Below are positions 8,860 through 18,277 of a DNA stretch of 52,921 nucleotides, one piece after another. The notes under the pieces were generated by a model. That model worked only from the letters and a program-made list of their open reading frames with translations. It had not been told where the DNA came from and searched no databases. The stretch is taken from NCBI RefSeq assembly GCF_900545205.1, contig NZ_UQYC01000002.1:1-52921 (forward strand). The letters run 5' to 3'. Both the position numbers and the translations under genes were made by a program. This DNA comes from an uncultured Veillonella sp. (GTDB lineage: Bacteria; Bacillota; Negativicutes; Veillonellales; Veillonellaceae). Position 1 is the first letter of the stretch. The number at the start of each line of letters is the position of its first letter.

Positions 8860-10236
8860 ATGTACAAGAATACCCCTTATGTATTACGTGCCCTTGTTTT
8901 AGGCACACTATTAGCTACAACAGGCCTTAGTTTTGTTTCTGCTAATACTACAACTCATGCTCCTGCAGTAGCCTCCACTAAAGCTGAAGCGTCTACCGCA
9001 GACAATACAAAAGCAGTTACACCAAAAACAGATGTTACTAACGTAGAAGCAACTAAAGTAGAGTCTTCTAAATTTGATGCTGCTAAAGCTGCCACACCTA
9101 TAGTTGTAAATACATCTATTGGTACGCCTCAAGATATTCAAAAAATCCGTGCCCACATCTTCTCTGATGTACCTAGCGATTTCTGGGCTGCCAACTCTAT
9201 CAGTACTGTAACAAAAGCAAATCTTATGAAAGGTTATTCTGACGGTACATTCCGACCTAACCAACCTATGACTCGTGAAGAAGTAGCTGCTCTCTTCAAC
9301 AACATCACAGATGATGGTACAGCAGCCTTCTTATCTAGCAAATTTAAAGATATTACATCTGATCGTTGGTCCGCTCTTGCCATCGAATCTGTAGCGCGCA
9401 AAAATATTATCAGCGGTTATGGCGATAACACATATAAACCTGAAAAATATATGTCTCGCCAAGAATTTGCTGTAGTAGCAGACAACTACATTCACTACTT
9501 AGGATACACAACAGAGGATCCAACAGCACTTGATAGTATTGCTTATGGAGACCAAAAATTCGTAGCTCCTTGGGCTCAAGACGCAGTTCGTGAACTTGCA
9601 TACCTTGGCTTCACAAACTACGCTCCTGGCACATTATTCAACCCTGAAAAATATGTAACTCGTGCTGAAGCAGCTGAGATTGCATACCGCATGACACAAA
9701 CAGAGCAAGCACTTGCCTTCCACAATACATTGTTCAAACAACAAGTAGAAAGCAAAACAGCTACTATTATCGACAAAACATTAGGCTATGGCAATGACTT
9801 CACTAAATTCCGTCAAGACGGTGCCCTCTTCTGGGATGGTGGTAAATTACATGCTTCTTTAACAGATAAGAAAAAAGCTGATGCTGTGGCTCATGCAATT
9901 TCTGAAACTCAAGACCCACAACTTGAAAGTGCTCTTGTAGTATCTCAAGGTAAATTAAATCAAGCGCAACTTGAAGATTATCAATCCGATGCTCTTGATT
10001 TATACAAAGCTAAAGAGCCAAAAGGTAATATCATTTCCATACGTCCTAATGACGATACAAGCGCTCTTATCATCACAGCAGACTCCGTTCAAAAGGACAC
10101 TGTGAAAGCTTTCAAAAAGAAATTCAAAAACAATGTAGTCGTAGAATTACCAGAACCAGAGACAGTAAAAGCAGATGCAGCGATCCAATTCCCATTGCCT
10201 CCACGCGTAAACTACTACGATACAACAAATAAATAA
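8860..10236 (+). CDS. SLH-domain envelope protein, paralogue of the preceding gene
   Basis: 458 residues behind an AGGAAGG ribosome site. Signal peptide (hydrophobic LVLGTLLATTGLSFVSA), a short Ala/Thr/Lys/Val-rich linker, three SLH domains at about residues 101-152, 161-215 and 223-283 (each with a WxxxxI...GYxDxTFxP type core and TREE/SRQE/TRAE box), then a C-terminal domain that matches the preceding protein in pattern (KFRQDGALFWDGGKLHASL here, AFQDYGVMYWRDNQLHVAL there). It lacks the 11-residue repeats. It is likely anchored to peptidoglycan in the periplasm. It lacks the beta-barrel expected of the OmpM porins that carry SLH domains in this group, so it is not a porin. Confidence 0.83.
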   Translation: MYKNTPYVLRALVLGTLLATTGLSFVSANTTTHAPAVASTKAEASTADNTKAVTPKTDVTNVEATKVESSKFDAAKAATPIVVNTSIGTPQDIQKIRAHIFSDVPSDFWAANSISTVTKANLMKGYSDGTFRPNQPMTREEVAALFNNITDDGTAAFLSSKFKDITSDRWSALAIESVARKNIISGYGDNTYKPEKYMSRQEFAVVADNYIHYLGYTTEDPTALDSIAYGDQKFVAPWAQDAVRELAYLGFTNYAPGTLFNPEKYVTRAEAAEIAYRMTQTEQALAFHNTLFKQQVESKTATIIDKTLGYGNDFTKFRQDGALFWDGGKLHASLTDKKKADAVAHAISETQDPQLESALVVSQGKLNQAQLEDYQSDALDLYKAKEPKGNIISIRPNDDTSALIITADSVQKDTVKAFKKKFKNNVVVELPEPETVKADAAIQFPLPPRVNYYDTTNK

Positions 10237-10264
10237 TTAAATAAACTCAATAATAAAAAATAAT

Positions 10265-10295
10265 AAAAAGCCGTGTTCTTACACGGCTTTTTATT
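10265..10295 (+). terminator. Terminator after the second SLH gene
   Basis: Stem AAAAAGCCGTGT / ACACGGCTTTTT with a 4-nt loop and a T-rich tail. Confidence 0.9.
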
Positions 10296-10343
10296 GTATC
10301 CCCACCAAAATGTATTATAAGACTATTATTAAATCTATAATGC

Positions 10344-10377
10344 AAAAAAAGAACCGCCCCCGAAGGAGCGGTTCTTT
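10344..10377 (-). terminator. Terminator of the OPT/DUF3298 operon
   Basis: Stem GAACCGCCCC / GGAGCGGTTC (one G-U pair on the minus strand), CGAA loop, then seven T on the minus strand. Confidence 0.9.
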
Positions 10378-10429
10378 CACAATTAAACAGCTGTTACTAT
10401 ACACACATAATCGAATTCACACAGTTCGA

Positions 10430-11272
10430 TTATTTTTTTGTTACATCATTTTGGCGGTCCCGTAAGTTACCAACTGGTACATATACGGTACCTGCACTGT
10501 GGATTGCATCCACGTCTTGTTGCAATACCATTACAACAGAATAGTCATCAGTTGTGTAGAATTCAGTAGGCATTTTGTCGATGTTTACTTCGCCGCCCAA
10601 TTGATTCTTCACATCTTGATTATTCTCGATAGCATTCACTAAGTCTTTTTTGTTAAGGCCACCAAGGTCATACAAGGATAATTGACGACCTGTTGTAGTG
10701 TTGAATGTGAAGCCTTTTACATAGTTGACGCCATTAGCATCACGATCACGCATTGTGTACGTATGAATCAATACACTGAAAATACCATTTTTGTCTGTTT
10801 TAACATCGTAGTACATAACTACATTTGTTTTATCAGCGTCTTTGGCATTCAATTTTTCTACGTCGTTTTGTACTTTAGCAACGTATTTTTTGATAGTATT
10901 ATTGATTGCTTTTTCTACAACTGGACTAACAGATTTAACTGTTGGGAACACTAGATCAAGATGATCTGTAGTGGATTCCACTGGAGATACAGCCACCTCT
11001 TTGCGGTCCATATAGCGGTCTGCATTAGGTGCTACTACTTCAACTGCATCGCGATCAACCTTAGATGCTACAGAGCGTAACGCACGGTTTTGCTCCGGTG
11101 TAGCAGTACTAGAGATACGGTATGTTAAATCGTTGCGATTTACTTTATTCGTATCAGCTTGAACTTTTTGCACTGTTGCAGTGTCTTTAGTTACAGGAAT
11201 TTCGCTTGCTGCGAAAGATACTACTGGCAATGCAGCAGCCATCATGATGAGTACAGACTGTTTTAATTTCAT
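10430..11272 (-). CDS. Secreted DUF3298-like protein
   Basis: 280 residues with a clear signal peptide (MKLKQSVLIMMAAALPVVSFA, cleavage near residue 21). The C-terminal half resembles the DUF3298/RsiV extracytoplasmic fold: a beta-rich stretch with FNTTTGRQLSLYDLGG (tGk-l-L-dL block) near residue 190 and TEFYTTDDYSVVMVL near residue 240. In RsiV this domain binds lysozyme, but there is no transmembrane or anti-sigma part here, so that role is not implied. It starts 11 bp after the OPT transporter stop and shares its terminator, so the two are co-transcribed; it may act on or bind a substrate outside the inner membrane. Function unknown. Confidence 0.65.
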   Translation of the reverse strand: MKLKQSVLIMMAAALPVVSFAASEIPVTKDTATVQKVQADTNKVNRNDLTYRISSTATPEQNRALRSVASKVDRDAVEVVAPNADRYMDRKEVAVSPVESTTDHLDLVFPTVKSVSPVVEKAINNTIKKYVAKVQNDVEKLNAKDADKTNVVMYYDVKTDKNGIFSVLIHTYTMRDRDANGVNYVKGFTFNTTTGRQLSLYDLGGLNKKDLVNAIENNQDVKNQLGGEVNIDKMPTEFYTTDDYSVVMVLQQDVDAIHSAGTVYVPVGNLRDRQNDVTKK

Positions 11273-11283
11273 TGTTTAACCTC

Positions 11284-13365
11284 TTATTGTTGTTCTTGCT
11301 CAGCTTTCATCGCTAAAGCTTCTTCTTTATTGAATTTGTGTGCTACAACACGACGAATTAAGTATAGACCAGCAAAGATGAATGCAAGCAATCCTAACCA
11401 TTGTGCTGTGCTTTCAAATTGAGGACCCACTAATTCAAGTGGAGATTCACCACCACCAGTTGTAACAGACAATACAATAATAACAGCTATGATTACACCA
11501 ATCAAGCTTTCACCAACAATCAAACCAGATGCAAAGAGAACACCGCGGCGGTTAGATTGTTCAACATCGTACTCAGCGAGTTCGCCAGCACGCATTTTAG
11601 CACGAGCTACTAGGTAACGGCCTACGAAATAGCTAATGAAAGAACCTAAGATGAGAGGCACTTCCAATGTTGGAGGTAAGTAAATACCCATACCAACTGC
11701 CAATGGAGGCAATGTTAAAGAAGCTGTTGTGCTCTTAAGAATTAAGTTAACGATAATTGCTACGACGCCAACACCAACGCCAATCAAGATGTAATCCCAA
11801 TCCATGCTAGAACTGAAGATACCTTGAGCAATTGTAGTCATCAAAGTTGCTTGTGGAGCGGATAATGCAGCATTAGGGTCCATTTCAGGACGTGGTAACG
11901 CACCTGTGAAGCCGTATGCTTGGTAAAGCAAGTTAAGAACAGGAGCAATTGCAACTGCACCAGCTACAGAGCCAAGTAACAACGCAATTTGTTGACGCCA
12001 AGGTGTAGCACCAACGAGTTGACCTGTTTTCAAGTCTTGCAAGTTATCGTTAGAAATAGATGCAATGGCGATAACTACGGATGTCATGAAGATAGCCATA
12101 GCTGTAGCGAATTGTACGCCTGCTTCTGTAGCGAACAAGTTATTTTCAGAAGCGATGAAGTACACCACTAAGGAAGAAATAATAGTCGCCAAGATACCAA
12201 TACCGGAGATTGGAGATGCAGATGTACCGATAAGACCTGCCATGTAACCACATGCAGCAGCTACGAAGAAGCCGATTAGCAATGCTACGAGAACACCTAC
12301 GATAACAAGTGTCCACATTAAGCCTGCGCTAATAGGTACTGCAGATACGAAATCCCAGAATGTAAGAACTAAGCCTAAAAGGATGATACCGAACACGATG
12401 ATAACAGATTTTGTGCTCATATCTGTATCCATACGATGCAATGCACGTTCAGTGGAACTGCTATTCATGGATTTAACAGAAATTTTCATACCTTCGATGA
12501 TAGGTTTAATCAATGTAATCAAAGTCCAAATCGCTGCGATACCAATAGCACCAGCACCGATGAAACGAACTTTAGATTTCCAAACAGCCATTGCAAATTT
12601 AGCTGTAGCACCGCCGTCTGGAGCAAACATATTAGTTAAATAAGGTACAAAACCAGCCCAAGCGATGAGTACACCAACTAGGATAGCGATACCAGAAGCA
12701 ATACCGATAAGGTAACCAGCGCCTAACAATGCTGTAGAGAAGCCCAACGGAATTTGAGTAATCCCCTTGCTACCTACAGGAAGCCAGAAACTCATGCTGT
12801 CTCCGAGCACTTTGAAACCATTTGCACAAAGACTGATAATACCAGCTACAAGACCACCGGATACGATATCACCCATACCGGAGCTAGATTGTGGACCTTG
12901 GCCAGCATTGTGAGATCCAACTTTCAAAATTTCTGCTGCTGCACGGCCTTCTGGATATGGTAGATCACTATTTACTACCATAGCACGACGCAATGGAATG
13001 GTGAATAACACACCTAAAGAACCACCGCATGCGCAGAGCAAGAATGTTTGCCAGAATGGGAAACCGTTCCAATACCCAAGCATGAGTAGACCTGGCAAGA
13101 TAAAGATAATTGCGGACAAAGTACCGGCTGCAGAAGCCTGAGTTTGTACCATGTTGTTTTCAAGAACGTTAGAATCCTTGAAGAAACGTAAGATTGCCAT
13201 TGAAATAATGGCTGCCGGAATGGATGACGAGAATGTCAAACCAACCTTCAAACCGAGATATACGTTAGATGCTGTAAAAATTACAGTAATCAATGCACCA
13301 AGTAGCATCCCACGTAGTGTCAGTTCCGGCAGATGAAGGTCATGGCTCATAAAGTCATGTTTCAT
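11284..13365 (-). CDS. OPT-family oligopeptide transporter
   Basis: 693 residues with about 14-16 predicted membrane segments. Hallmarks of the bacterial OPT family are the N-terminal ELTLRGMLLGALITVIFTA followed by NVYLGLKVGLTFSSSIPAA, the conserved EGRAAAEILK loop near residue 140, and the later NLQDLKTGQLVGATPWRQQ block near residue 460. Members move oligopeptides or metal chelates by proton coupling. The ATG at 13365 follows AGGAGGT. It leads a two-gene operon with the DUF3298-like secreted protein. Substrate not predictable. Confidence 0.9.
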   Translation of the reverse strand: MKHDFMSHDLHLPELTLRGMLLGALITVIFTASNVYLGLKVGLTFSSSIPAAIISMAILRFFKDSNVLENNMVQTQASAAGTLSAIIFILPGLLMLGYWNGFPFWQTFLLCACGGSLGVLFTIPLRRAMVVNSDLPYPEGRAAAEILKVGSHNAGQGPQSSSGMGDIVSGGLVAGIISLCANGFKVLGDSMSFWLPVGSKGITQIPLGFSTALLGAGYLIGIASGIAILVGVLIAWAGFVPYLTNMFAPDGGATAKFAMAVWKSKVRFIGAGAIGIAAIWTLITLIKPIIEGMKISVKSMNSSSTERALHRMDTDMSTKSVIIVFGIILLGLVLTFWDFVSAVPISAGLMWTLVIVGVLVALLIGFFVAAACGYMAGLIGTSASPISGIGILATIISSLVVYFIASENNLFATEAGVQFATAMAIFMTSVVIAIASISNDNLQDLKTGQLVGATPWRQQIALLLGSVAGAVAIAPVLNLLYQAYGFTGALPRPEMDPNAALSAPQATLMTTIAQGIFSSSMDWDYILIGVGVGVVAIIVNLILKSTTASLTLPPLAVGMGIYLPPTLEVPLILGSFISYFVGRYLVARAKMRAGELAEYDVEQSNRRGVLFASGLIVGESLIGVIIAVIIVLSVTTGGGESPLELVGPQFESTAQWLGLLAFIFAGLYLIRRVVAHKFNKEEALAMKAEQEQQ

Positions 13366-13470
13366 AAGTACTTACCTCCTCTGTGAAACTAGAGCTTACA
13401 ACAATATAATAAGCTACTTCCATTTTAACGTGTTAAAGCGATGATTTCAATATATATACGATATTTATAA

Positions 13471-13624
13471 TGTATACATGTTTCATTAGTCCCTCAACTA
13501 TGTAGGAAAAGGCAATAGTCCAAAAGCCTCCAAAGCCACCCACCCCGCTACGCGGGGCCGCTAAGTCGTTTTTGGACTATCGCCTTTCCCCTCTCAAATC
13601 GACCTTATATGAAACATGTATACA
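13471..13624. repeat. Nested inverted-repeat element (MITE-like or structured RNA)
   Basis: Three concentric inverted repeats: an outer perfect 16-bp pair TGTATACATGTTTCAT (13471-13486) and its complement (13609-13624); a middle pair of 21 bp with 19 matches (13505-13525 with 13570-13590); and an inner GC-rich hairpin CCCCGC-TAC-GCGGGG (13543-13557). It lies between divergent genes, so a terminator role is unlikely for its neighbours. The GC-rich core contrasts with the AT-rich surroundings. Confidence 0.75.
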
Positions 13625-13735
13625 AATTAAATATAAATCATCCCATATATATTGGGAGAAGGGAAAAGATGTATATGCACAAATCGCATATACAACTCTC
13701 TTCTATATGAAAATAGAAATCATTATCTTTTATTC

Positions 13736-13763
13736 TGTACAAATATACAGGATTTTATATAAT
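13736..13763 (+). promoter_or_regulatory. Candidate fumC promoter
   Basis: TGTACA (13736-13741), 16-bp spacer, perfect TATAAT (13758-13763); the start codon is 51 bp downstream of the -10. Confidence 0.5.
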
Positions 13764-13814
13764 TAAAGTACCGACGATAAGGTCGGCATGTCTTTTAAGG
13801 AGGTTGTAAACATT

Positions 13815-15170
13815 ATGGAAACAAGAATTGAATACGATTCAATGGGACCAGTCGAAGTCGACGCTAGACGAATTTACGGACCTCAAACGCAACGCTCGTT
13901 CAATAACTTTAAGATTGGTGACCACCGTATCCCTATTGAACAAATCAAAGCGCTTGCGCTTGTAAAAAAAGCATGTGCTTTAACCAATGCAAAATGTGGC
14001 GCAGTAACTGAGGAAAAAGCGAAACTCATCGCTCAAGTAGTCGATGAGATCATGGACGGCAAATGGGATGATGAGTTCCCATTAACTGTATTCCAAACAG
14101 GTTCTGGCACACAGACTAATATGAATGTGAACGAGGTAATTGCTCACCGAGCAAAACAGTTAGATGAAAGCAACCTGCTCCATCCTAACGACGATGTAAA
14201 CCGCGGCCAAAGTACAAACGATACATTCCCTACGGCAATGCATATCTGCGCGTACTTTGAAATTACAAAACGCGTAATTCCTGCATTGGACGGCCTTATC
14301 CAATCCTTTGAAAAATTGCAAGAAAAAGGTAAAGGCTTACAAAAAGTTGGTCGTACACATCTACAAGATGCTACTTTCATCATGGTAGACCAAGAAATTA
14401 GCGCCTTTGTGGAAGGTCTAAAAACTGCCAAAACTATGCTCGTGCAAAACGCTGACCACCTACTCGACGTAGCTCTCGGTGGCACTGCGGTCGGCACAGG
14501 TGTAAACACGCCTAAAGGCTATCTAGACGTTATGGAAACTGTATTGCCAGAGGTAACAGGCGCGCCATTCCGTGTTAAGAATAACAAATTCCAAGGCCTA
14601 TCTTTGAAAGATGCATTTATGATGGCTCACGGTGCACTTAACACATTGGCTACTACACTATTCAAAATCGCTAACGACGTTCGCTTCTTAGGCTCTGGCC
14701 CTCGCTGTGGCTATGGCGAATGGCATCTTCCTGAAAACGAACCGGGCTCCTCCATCATGCCAGGCAAGGTAAATCCTACACAATGTGAAGCCTTAGCCAT
14801 GGTATGCGCCCAAGTATTCGGTCATAATACGACGATGACCCTCTGTGCAGGCAGCGGTGCGTTCCAATTGAACGTGTACATGCCTATCATGATCTATGAT
14901 TTCGTTGAAAGCTGTCGCCTCCTCTCAGACGCTATGAACTCTTTCACAACACACTGCATCAACGGCGTAGAATTTGTACCTGAAAAACTCAACTTCTTCG
15001 TAGAACAATCTCTCATGATTGCCACATCCTTAACACCATATATCGGCTACGACAAGAGCGCTAAGGTTGTAAAAGAAGCATACAAACGTGGTTGCTCTAT
15101 CAAAGAAATCATCTTGGAAGAAAAACTCATGACCGAAGACGAATTTGCTGAAGCAGTTCGCATGAAATAA
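13815..15170 (+). CDS. fumC: Class II fumarate hydratase
   Basis: 451 residues from the ATG at 13815, which follows AAGGAGG; an ATG at 13788 lies before that site and is unlikely. Family blocks are GQSTNDTFPTAMH near residue 133, GRTHLQDAT near residue 180 and the lyase signature GSSIMPGKVNPTQCEA near residue 310. The Thr-His in GRTHLQDA and PTQCEA after the signature distinguish fumarase from aspartase (GRTQLQDA, NPVIPE). It catalyses the reversible malate-fumarate interconversion; in lactate fermenters of this group it runs towards fumarate, the acceptor for succinate and propionate formation. Single-gene transcript with its own promoter and terminator. Confidence 0.94.
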   Translation: METRIEYDSMGPVEVDARRIYGPQTQRSFNNFKIGDHRIPIEQIKALALVKKACALTNAKCGAVTEEKAKLIAQVVDEIMDGKWDDEFPLTVFQTGSGTQTNMNVNEVIAHRAKQLDESNLLHPNDDVNRGQSTNDTFPTAMHICAYFEITKRVIPALDGLIQSFEKLQEKGKGLQKVGRTHLQDATFIMVDQEISAFVEGLKTAKTMLVQNADHLLDVALGGTAVGTGVNTPKGYLDVMETVLPEVTGAPFRVKNNKFQGLSLKDAFMMAHGALNTLATTLFKIANDVRFLGSGPRCGYGEWHLPENEPGSSIMPGKVNPTQCEALAMVCAQVFGHNTTMTLCAGSGAFQLNVYMPIMIYDFVESCRLLSDAMNSFTTHCINGVEFVPEKLNFFVEQSLMIATSLTPYIGYDKSAKVVKEAYKRGCSIKEIILEEKLMTEDEFAEAVRMK

Positions 15171-15227
15171 ACTCTCTCAACTCTATGACATATCTGTAAC
15201 ATCCTCTCATACCTCAAATGAACGGAC

Positions 15228-15263
15228 AAAGCCCCGATACATAACGTATCGGGGCTTTATTTT
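15228..15263 (+). terminator. fumC terminator
   Basis: Perfect 13-bp stem AAAGCCCCGATAC / GTATCGGGGCTTT with a 5-nt loop and TTTATTTTAAA tail. Confidence 0.93.
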
Positions 15264-15266
15264 AAA

Positions 15267-15464
15267 TTACGACTTCATTACATATTTAATAAGAAGAAAA
15301 CCTAAAGCATAAAATATTACTACACCAAAATATACATATGGTAATGAGCTTAGCAATTCATCAATTGGAATACCATTTAAAAGACGATATACAATCTGAA
15401 CTATAGGAAATATAATAGCTACGATTATAATACTATAAAATAAAAATTTAAAAACACGTTTCAC
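15267..15464 (-). CDS. Small two-helix membrane protein
   Basis: 65 residues if translation starts at the GTG at 15464, which has GGGAG 7 bp upstream; a TTG at 15485 in the same frame has no ribosome site. Two hydrophobic segments (FYSIIIVAIIFPIVQIVY and YVYFGVVIFYALGFLL) separated by a short polar loop, ending in a basic tail. Not recognised. The next gene upstream on the same strand is another small membrane protein, so the two may form a unit. Confidence 0.5.
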   Translation of the reverse strand: MKRVFKFLFYSIIIVAIIFPIVQIVYRLLNGIPIDELLSSLPYVYFGVVIFYALGFLLIKYVMKS

Positions 15465-15529
15465 ATTACTACTCCCACAAAACAAAAAACTCTATATAAA
15501 TACTCTTTTATACTCCACTTTTTACTTCT

Positions 15530-15832
15530 CTAATATCTCACAAGTTTTATAGTCATTACCAGGATCAAAGATATGATAAAAACCATCTGTTTCGTATTTA
15601 GTAGTTCATAGGTCTCGTTAAATGTATCATTTTTGAATGCTTGTATTATCAGTTCTTCTTGTTTACTGAGTTCCAGGTATATATCTAAATGGCATCCAAC
15701 TGCCACTAGTATTGCTATTTTGAGATATCCTTTATATATATCCGTTGTCATATCGTAGAGTAGAGAGATATCAAATAGCACAAGTAGAATGGTACATATA
15801 AGAAATTTATGGATAAAGGATTTACTATACAT
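15530..15832 (-). CDS. Small hypothetical membrane protein
   Basis: 100 residues with three likely membrane segments (residues 7-27, 34-50 and 82-98) and a charged stretch between the second and third. A weak AGGGA lies 8 bp before the ATG. No family recognised. It lies just downstream (34 bp) of the metallophosphoesterase on the same strand and may be co-transcribed with it. AT-rich composition and tyrosine/isoleucine-rich content suggest low expression or recent acquisition; this is weak evidence. Confidence 0.45.
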   Translation of the reverse strand: MYSKSFIHKFLICTILLVLFDISLLYDMTTDIYKGYLKIAILVAVGCHLDIYLELSKQEELIIQAFKNDTFNETYELLNTKQMVFIISLILVMTIKLVRY

Positions 15833-15865
15833 GATTGTATCCCTATAAGGAGCATAGCTTATGAC

Positions 15866-17047
15866 CTAAGCTACGCCATCAAAGAATGTAATGACTGTAA
15901 TTTCTCGTGGGCAGTTAATACGAATTGGGAACCAGTGACCTGTACCGTTATTGACGTAGCACACGCTTTGTTCTTCAACGTAGCGCCCTTTTGTATATGG
16001 TGTACCTGTTGGTACTAAAGGCATCCCCATAAATACAATTTGACCGCCATGGGTATGACCAGAAAGGGTCAACGGAATCTTGTGTTCAATGGCTTCTTCA
16101 AAGAATTCAGGGTGATGAGCCAATAGAATAACAAAGGCATAGTCTGGAATACCAGATAAAGCCTTATCAATCATAGCTTCACGTTTTTCTTTTTCTCGAT
16201 CATTGTCGTACGCAACACCTGCAATATATACAGGTTGTTTACCGCCCATAATTTGAATATTGCTATTCACAAGAATATTCATCGGTGTATTGTGCTTCAA
16301 TTCCTCTAACACCTTATTCACATCGTGATGGTATTCGTGATTGCCTAAAATGAAATCTACACCGTCAGGAATTTGTTTTGCAAAGGTCGTCAGTCTTTCA
16401 CAAACCTGTGGCAACCAAGCCAGTTTATCGATTAAATCACCAGTGATAACAACGCGATTAGGCTTTTCTACAAGGGCGAGCTTTAAAATTTCATCAAGAT
16501 CGTCTAAGTCGATGCTTGGCCCTACATGAATATCGCTGAGTTGAACGATTTTATAATCCTTTAACCCAGGCGGTAGGTTTGTATAACCGAAGCTTTCATG
16601 AGTGACCTCAATCTCATGTTGACCTACATAGGCAGCATAACTAGAACCACCGATTGTGGCTAACGGCACCACTGTGGCTGCCGTTCTAAAGAATGCGCGA
16701 CGGCCCGTTCTATTTTCCTCTGGCGTTTTGCTCCAAATTTTATTAACCGCCCAGTATAGTAAACCTAGGACGATAAATACAGGAATAGCCAAGAATAGAC
16801 CAAAAAGGAAACCGTAACTTTCAGTACGGAATATATTCATCAACGGATAATACATCGTTCCGTATAGATCTACTTGATTGAGTATATAGTATCGGATGGC
16901 AGCGAACCACGCACCGATAATAATTAGATAACCTACCCAAGCAGGCCATTTCTTTTTAGGCTTCCACAAGTTGAGGAAAAGCGCCCAAAAGCCTACCAAT
17001 CCTATTATGAGGATAGCAGAGAATATAATATTAAATAGAATTCTCAT
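15866..17047 (-). CDS. Membrane-anchored metallophosphoesterase (calcineurin-like, YkuE-type)
   Basis: 393 residues. The first 130 hold about four membrane segments; the rest is a calcineurin-like phosphoesterase with all metal-binding motifs: QLSDIHVGP (D-x-H), VVITGDLIDKL (G-D-x2-D), ILGNHEYH (GNHE), LLAHHPE (H) and SGHTHGGQI (G-H-T-H). Conserved Tat-like RRAFFRTAATVV precedes the phosphoesterase domain. Such proteins sit at the inner membrane and hydrolyse phospholipid or nucleotide phosphoesters; substrate unknown. It starts 16 bp after mutY and is probably in the same operon. Confidence 0.85.
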   Translation of the reverse strand: MRILFNIIFSAILIIGLVGFWALFLNLWKPKKKWPAWVGYLIIIGAWFAAIRYYILNQVDLYGTMYYPLMNIFRTESYGFLFGLFLAIPVFIVLGLLYWAVNKIWSKTPEENRTGRRAFFRTAATVVPLATIGGSSYAAYVGQHEIEVTHESFGYTNLPPGLKDYKIVQLSDIHVGPSIDLDDLDEILKLALVEKPNRVVITGDLIDKLAWLPQVCERLTTFAKQIPDGVDFILGNHEYHHDVNKVLEELKHNTPMNILVNSNIQIMGGKQPVYIAGVAYDNDREKEKREAMIDKALSGIPDYAFVILLAHHPEFFEEAIEHKIPLTLSGHTHGGQIVFMGMPLVPTGTPYTKGRYVEEQSVCYVNNGTGHWFPIRINCPREITVITFFDGVA

Positions 17048-17063
17048 TCATTGCTCCTATAAA

Positions 17064-18161
17064 TTATTTTGCCATCTCCGTCAGTTTACCATGAGGGCCT
17101 GCCCAAGCATAATCGGCGAACTCGTCGCGCTTGATGAGCATCCAGTCCTTTGGCAATTGCTTTTGGATAGCTCCAATCGTTATATTTTCAGCATCTCCTA
17201 CGTACGTCAAATCGCCGCGGAATGCTTTCATAAACCATTTCCGATGAGAGAAAATATGTGTTATTTGTTTTACTAATACAGGTTGTAAAGCTAGTTCAAA
17301 ACCTAGATCTTTAACTAATTCTTCAAGGCCTTGTTCCCCTTCATCAAAAGCAGATATCATTTCTACAGATGGGAATTCCCACATAGACCGTAACAACCCA
17401 CGATTAGGGCGTTTATGCAATAGATAATAGTCTTCGTATTGCAAGATACCTACAAATACAGGTACCTCTACAACCTTTGTTTTCTTGATTCGTACAGGTA
17501 ATTTGTCCGTATCCTTATGTTGGTATGCTTCGCACATGTTTACAATAGGACATTCTCCACAGCGCGGCGTCTTTGGAATACATACGGCAGATCCAAAGTC
17601 CATCAAGGCTTGGTTAAAATCACCAGGCCGATCGTGAGGTAATGTTTCCTCTACAATAGCAGTTATAGCCTTCTTACCTTTAGTGCTCAAAATATCATCA
17701 AAGATGCGATATAAACGAGCGTAAATACGCAGCACATTGCCGTCTACAGCTACCTCTGGTTCGTTGTACGCCATAGATAGCACGGCCCCAGCCGTATAAG
17801 ATCCTACGCCCTTCAATGACTCCATAGTCTTGCGGTCACGGGGCACAATACCACCGTAGTTTTCAACGACGTCCTTTACACCAAGGCGCAAGTTGCGAGC
17901 ACGGCTATAGTAACCAAGCCCCTGCCAAGCGTGAACAACTTCATCCTCAGTAGCCTTTGCTAAGGCCTCTAAGGATGGAAATAAACGCATCCAGTTGTCA
18001 TAGTAGGGCTTCATTGCCTCAATGCGCGTCTGCTGGCTCATCACCTCGGACACCCAAATCTTATAAGGGTCTCCACAATCGCGCCACGGCAAATCTCGCT
18101 TATTCACATCATACCACGCCAACAGCTGTGGCACCCACTTAGGGTTCTTTTTATCAGTCAT
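17064..18161 (-). CDS. mutY: A/G-specific adenine DNA glycosylase
   Basis: 365 residues with all MutY parts: catalytic Glu39 in SEVMSQQT, helix-hairpin-helix LKGVGSYTAGA (residues 116-126), catalytic Asp140 in AVDGNVLRI, the [4Fe-4S] loop C-x6-C-x2-C-x5-C (Cys194, 201, 204, 210) and a C-terminal NUDIX-like domain (about 225-350) that reads 8-oxoguanine. It removes adenine mispaired with 8-oxoguanine. The NUDIX gene just upstream on the same strand looks like an 8-oxo-dGTP cleaner, so together they form two arms of the GO repair system. Confidence 0.95.
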   Translation of the reverse strand: MTDKKNPKWVPQLLAWYDVNKRDLPWRDCGDPYKIWVSEVMSQQTRIEAMKPYYDNWMRLFPSLEALAKATEDEVVHAWQGLGYYSRARNLRLGVKDVVENYGGIVPRDRKTMESLKGVGSYTAGAVLSMAYNEPEVAVDGNVLRIYARLYRIFDDILSTKGKKAITAIVEETLPHDRPGDFNQALMDFGSAVCIPKTPRCGECPIVNMCEAYQHKDTDKLPVRIKKTKVVEVPVFVGILQYEDYYLLHKRPNRGLLRSMWEFPSVEMISAFDEGEQGLEELVKDLGFELALQPVLVKQITHIFSHRKWFMKAFRGDLTYVGDAENITIGAIQKQLPKDWMLIKRDEFADYAWAGPHGKLTEMAK

Positions 18162-18277
18162 ATTACCTCAAAATATTATAAATTTAGGACTCTAGTACCA
18201 CTTTCGTAACTACATAGCCCCTTTTTGTACTTTAATATCCACTAGCCTTATCTTGATATAAGCTAATAAGGTCCAAC

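Larger units (their letters stand above)
13366..13814. other. 449-bp gap between divergent OPT and fumC genes
   Basis: Holds the nested inverted-repeat element at 13471-13624, the fumC promoter at 13736-13763 and a small hairpin (CCGAC/GTCGG, 13771-13786) just before the fumC ribosome site. No coding frame with a ribosome site was found inside. Confidence 0.6.

Noticed and set aside
13788..13814. Earlier start codon for fumC at 13788
   Set aside because: The AAGGAGG site lies between 13797 and 13803, after that codon, and fumarase N-termini align with the ATG at 13815.
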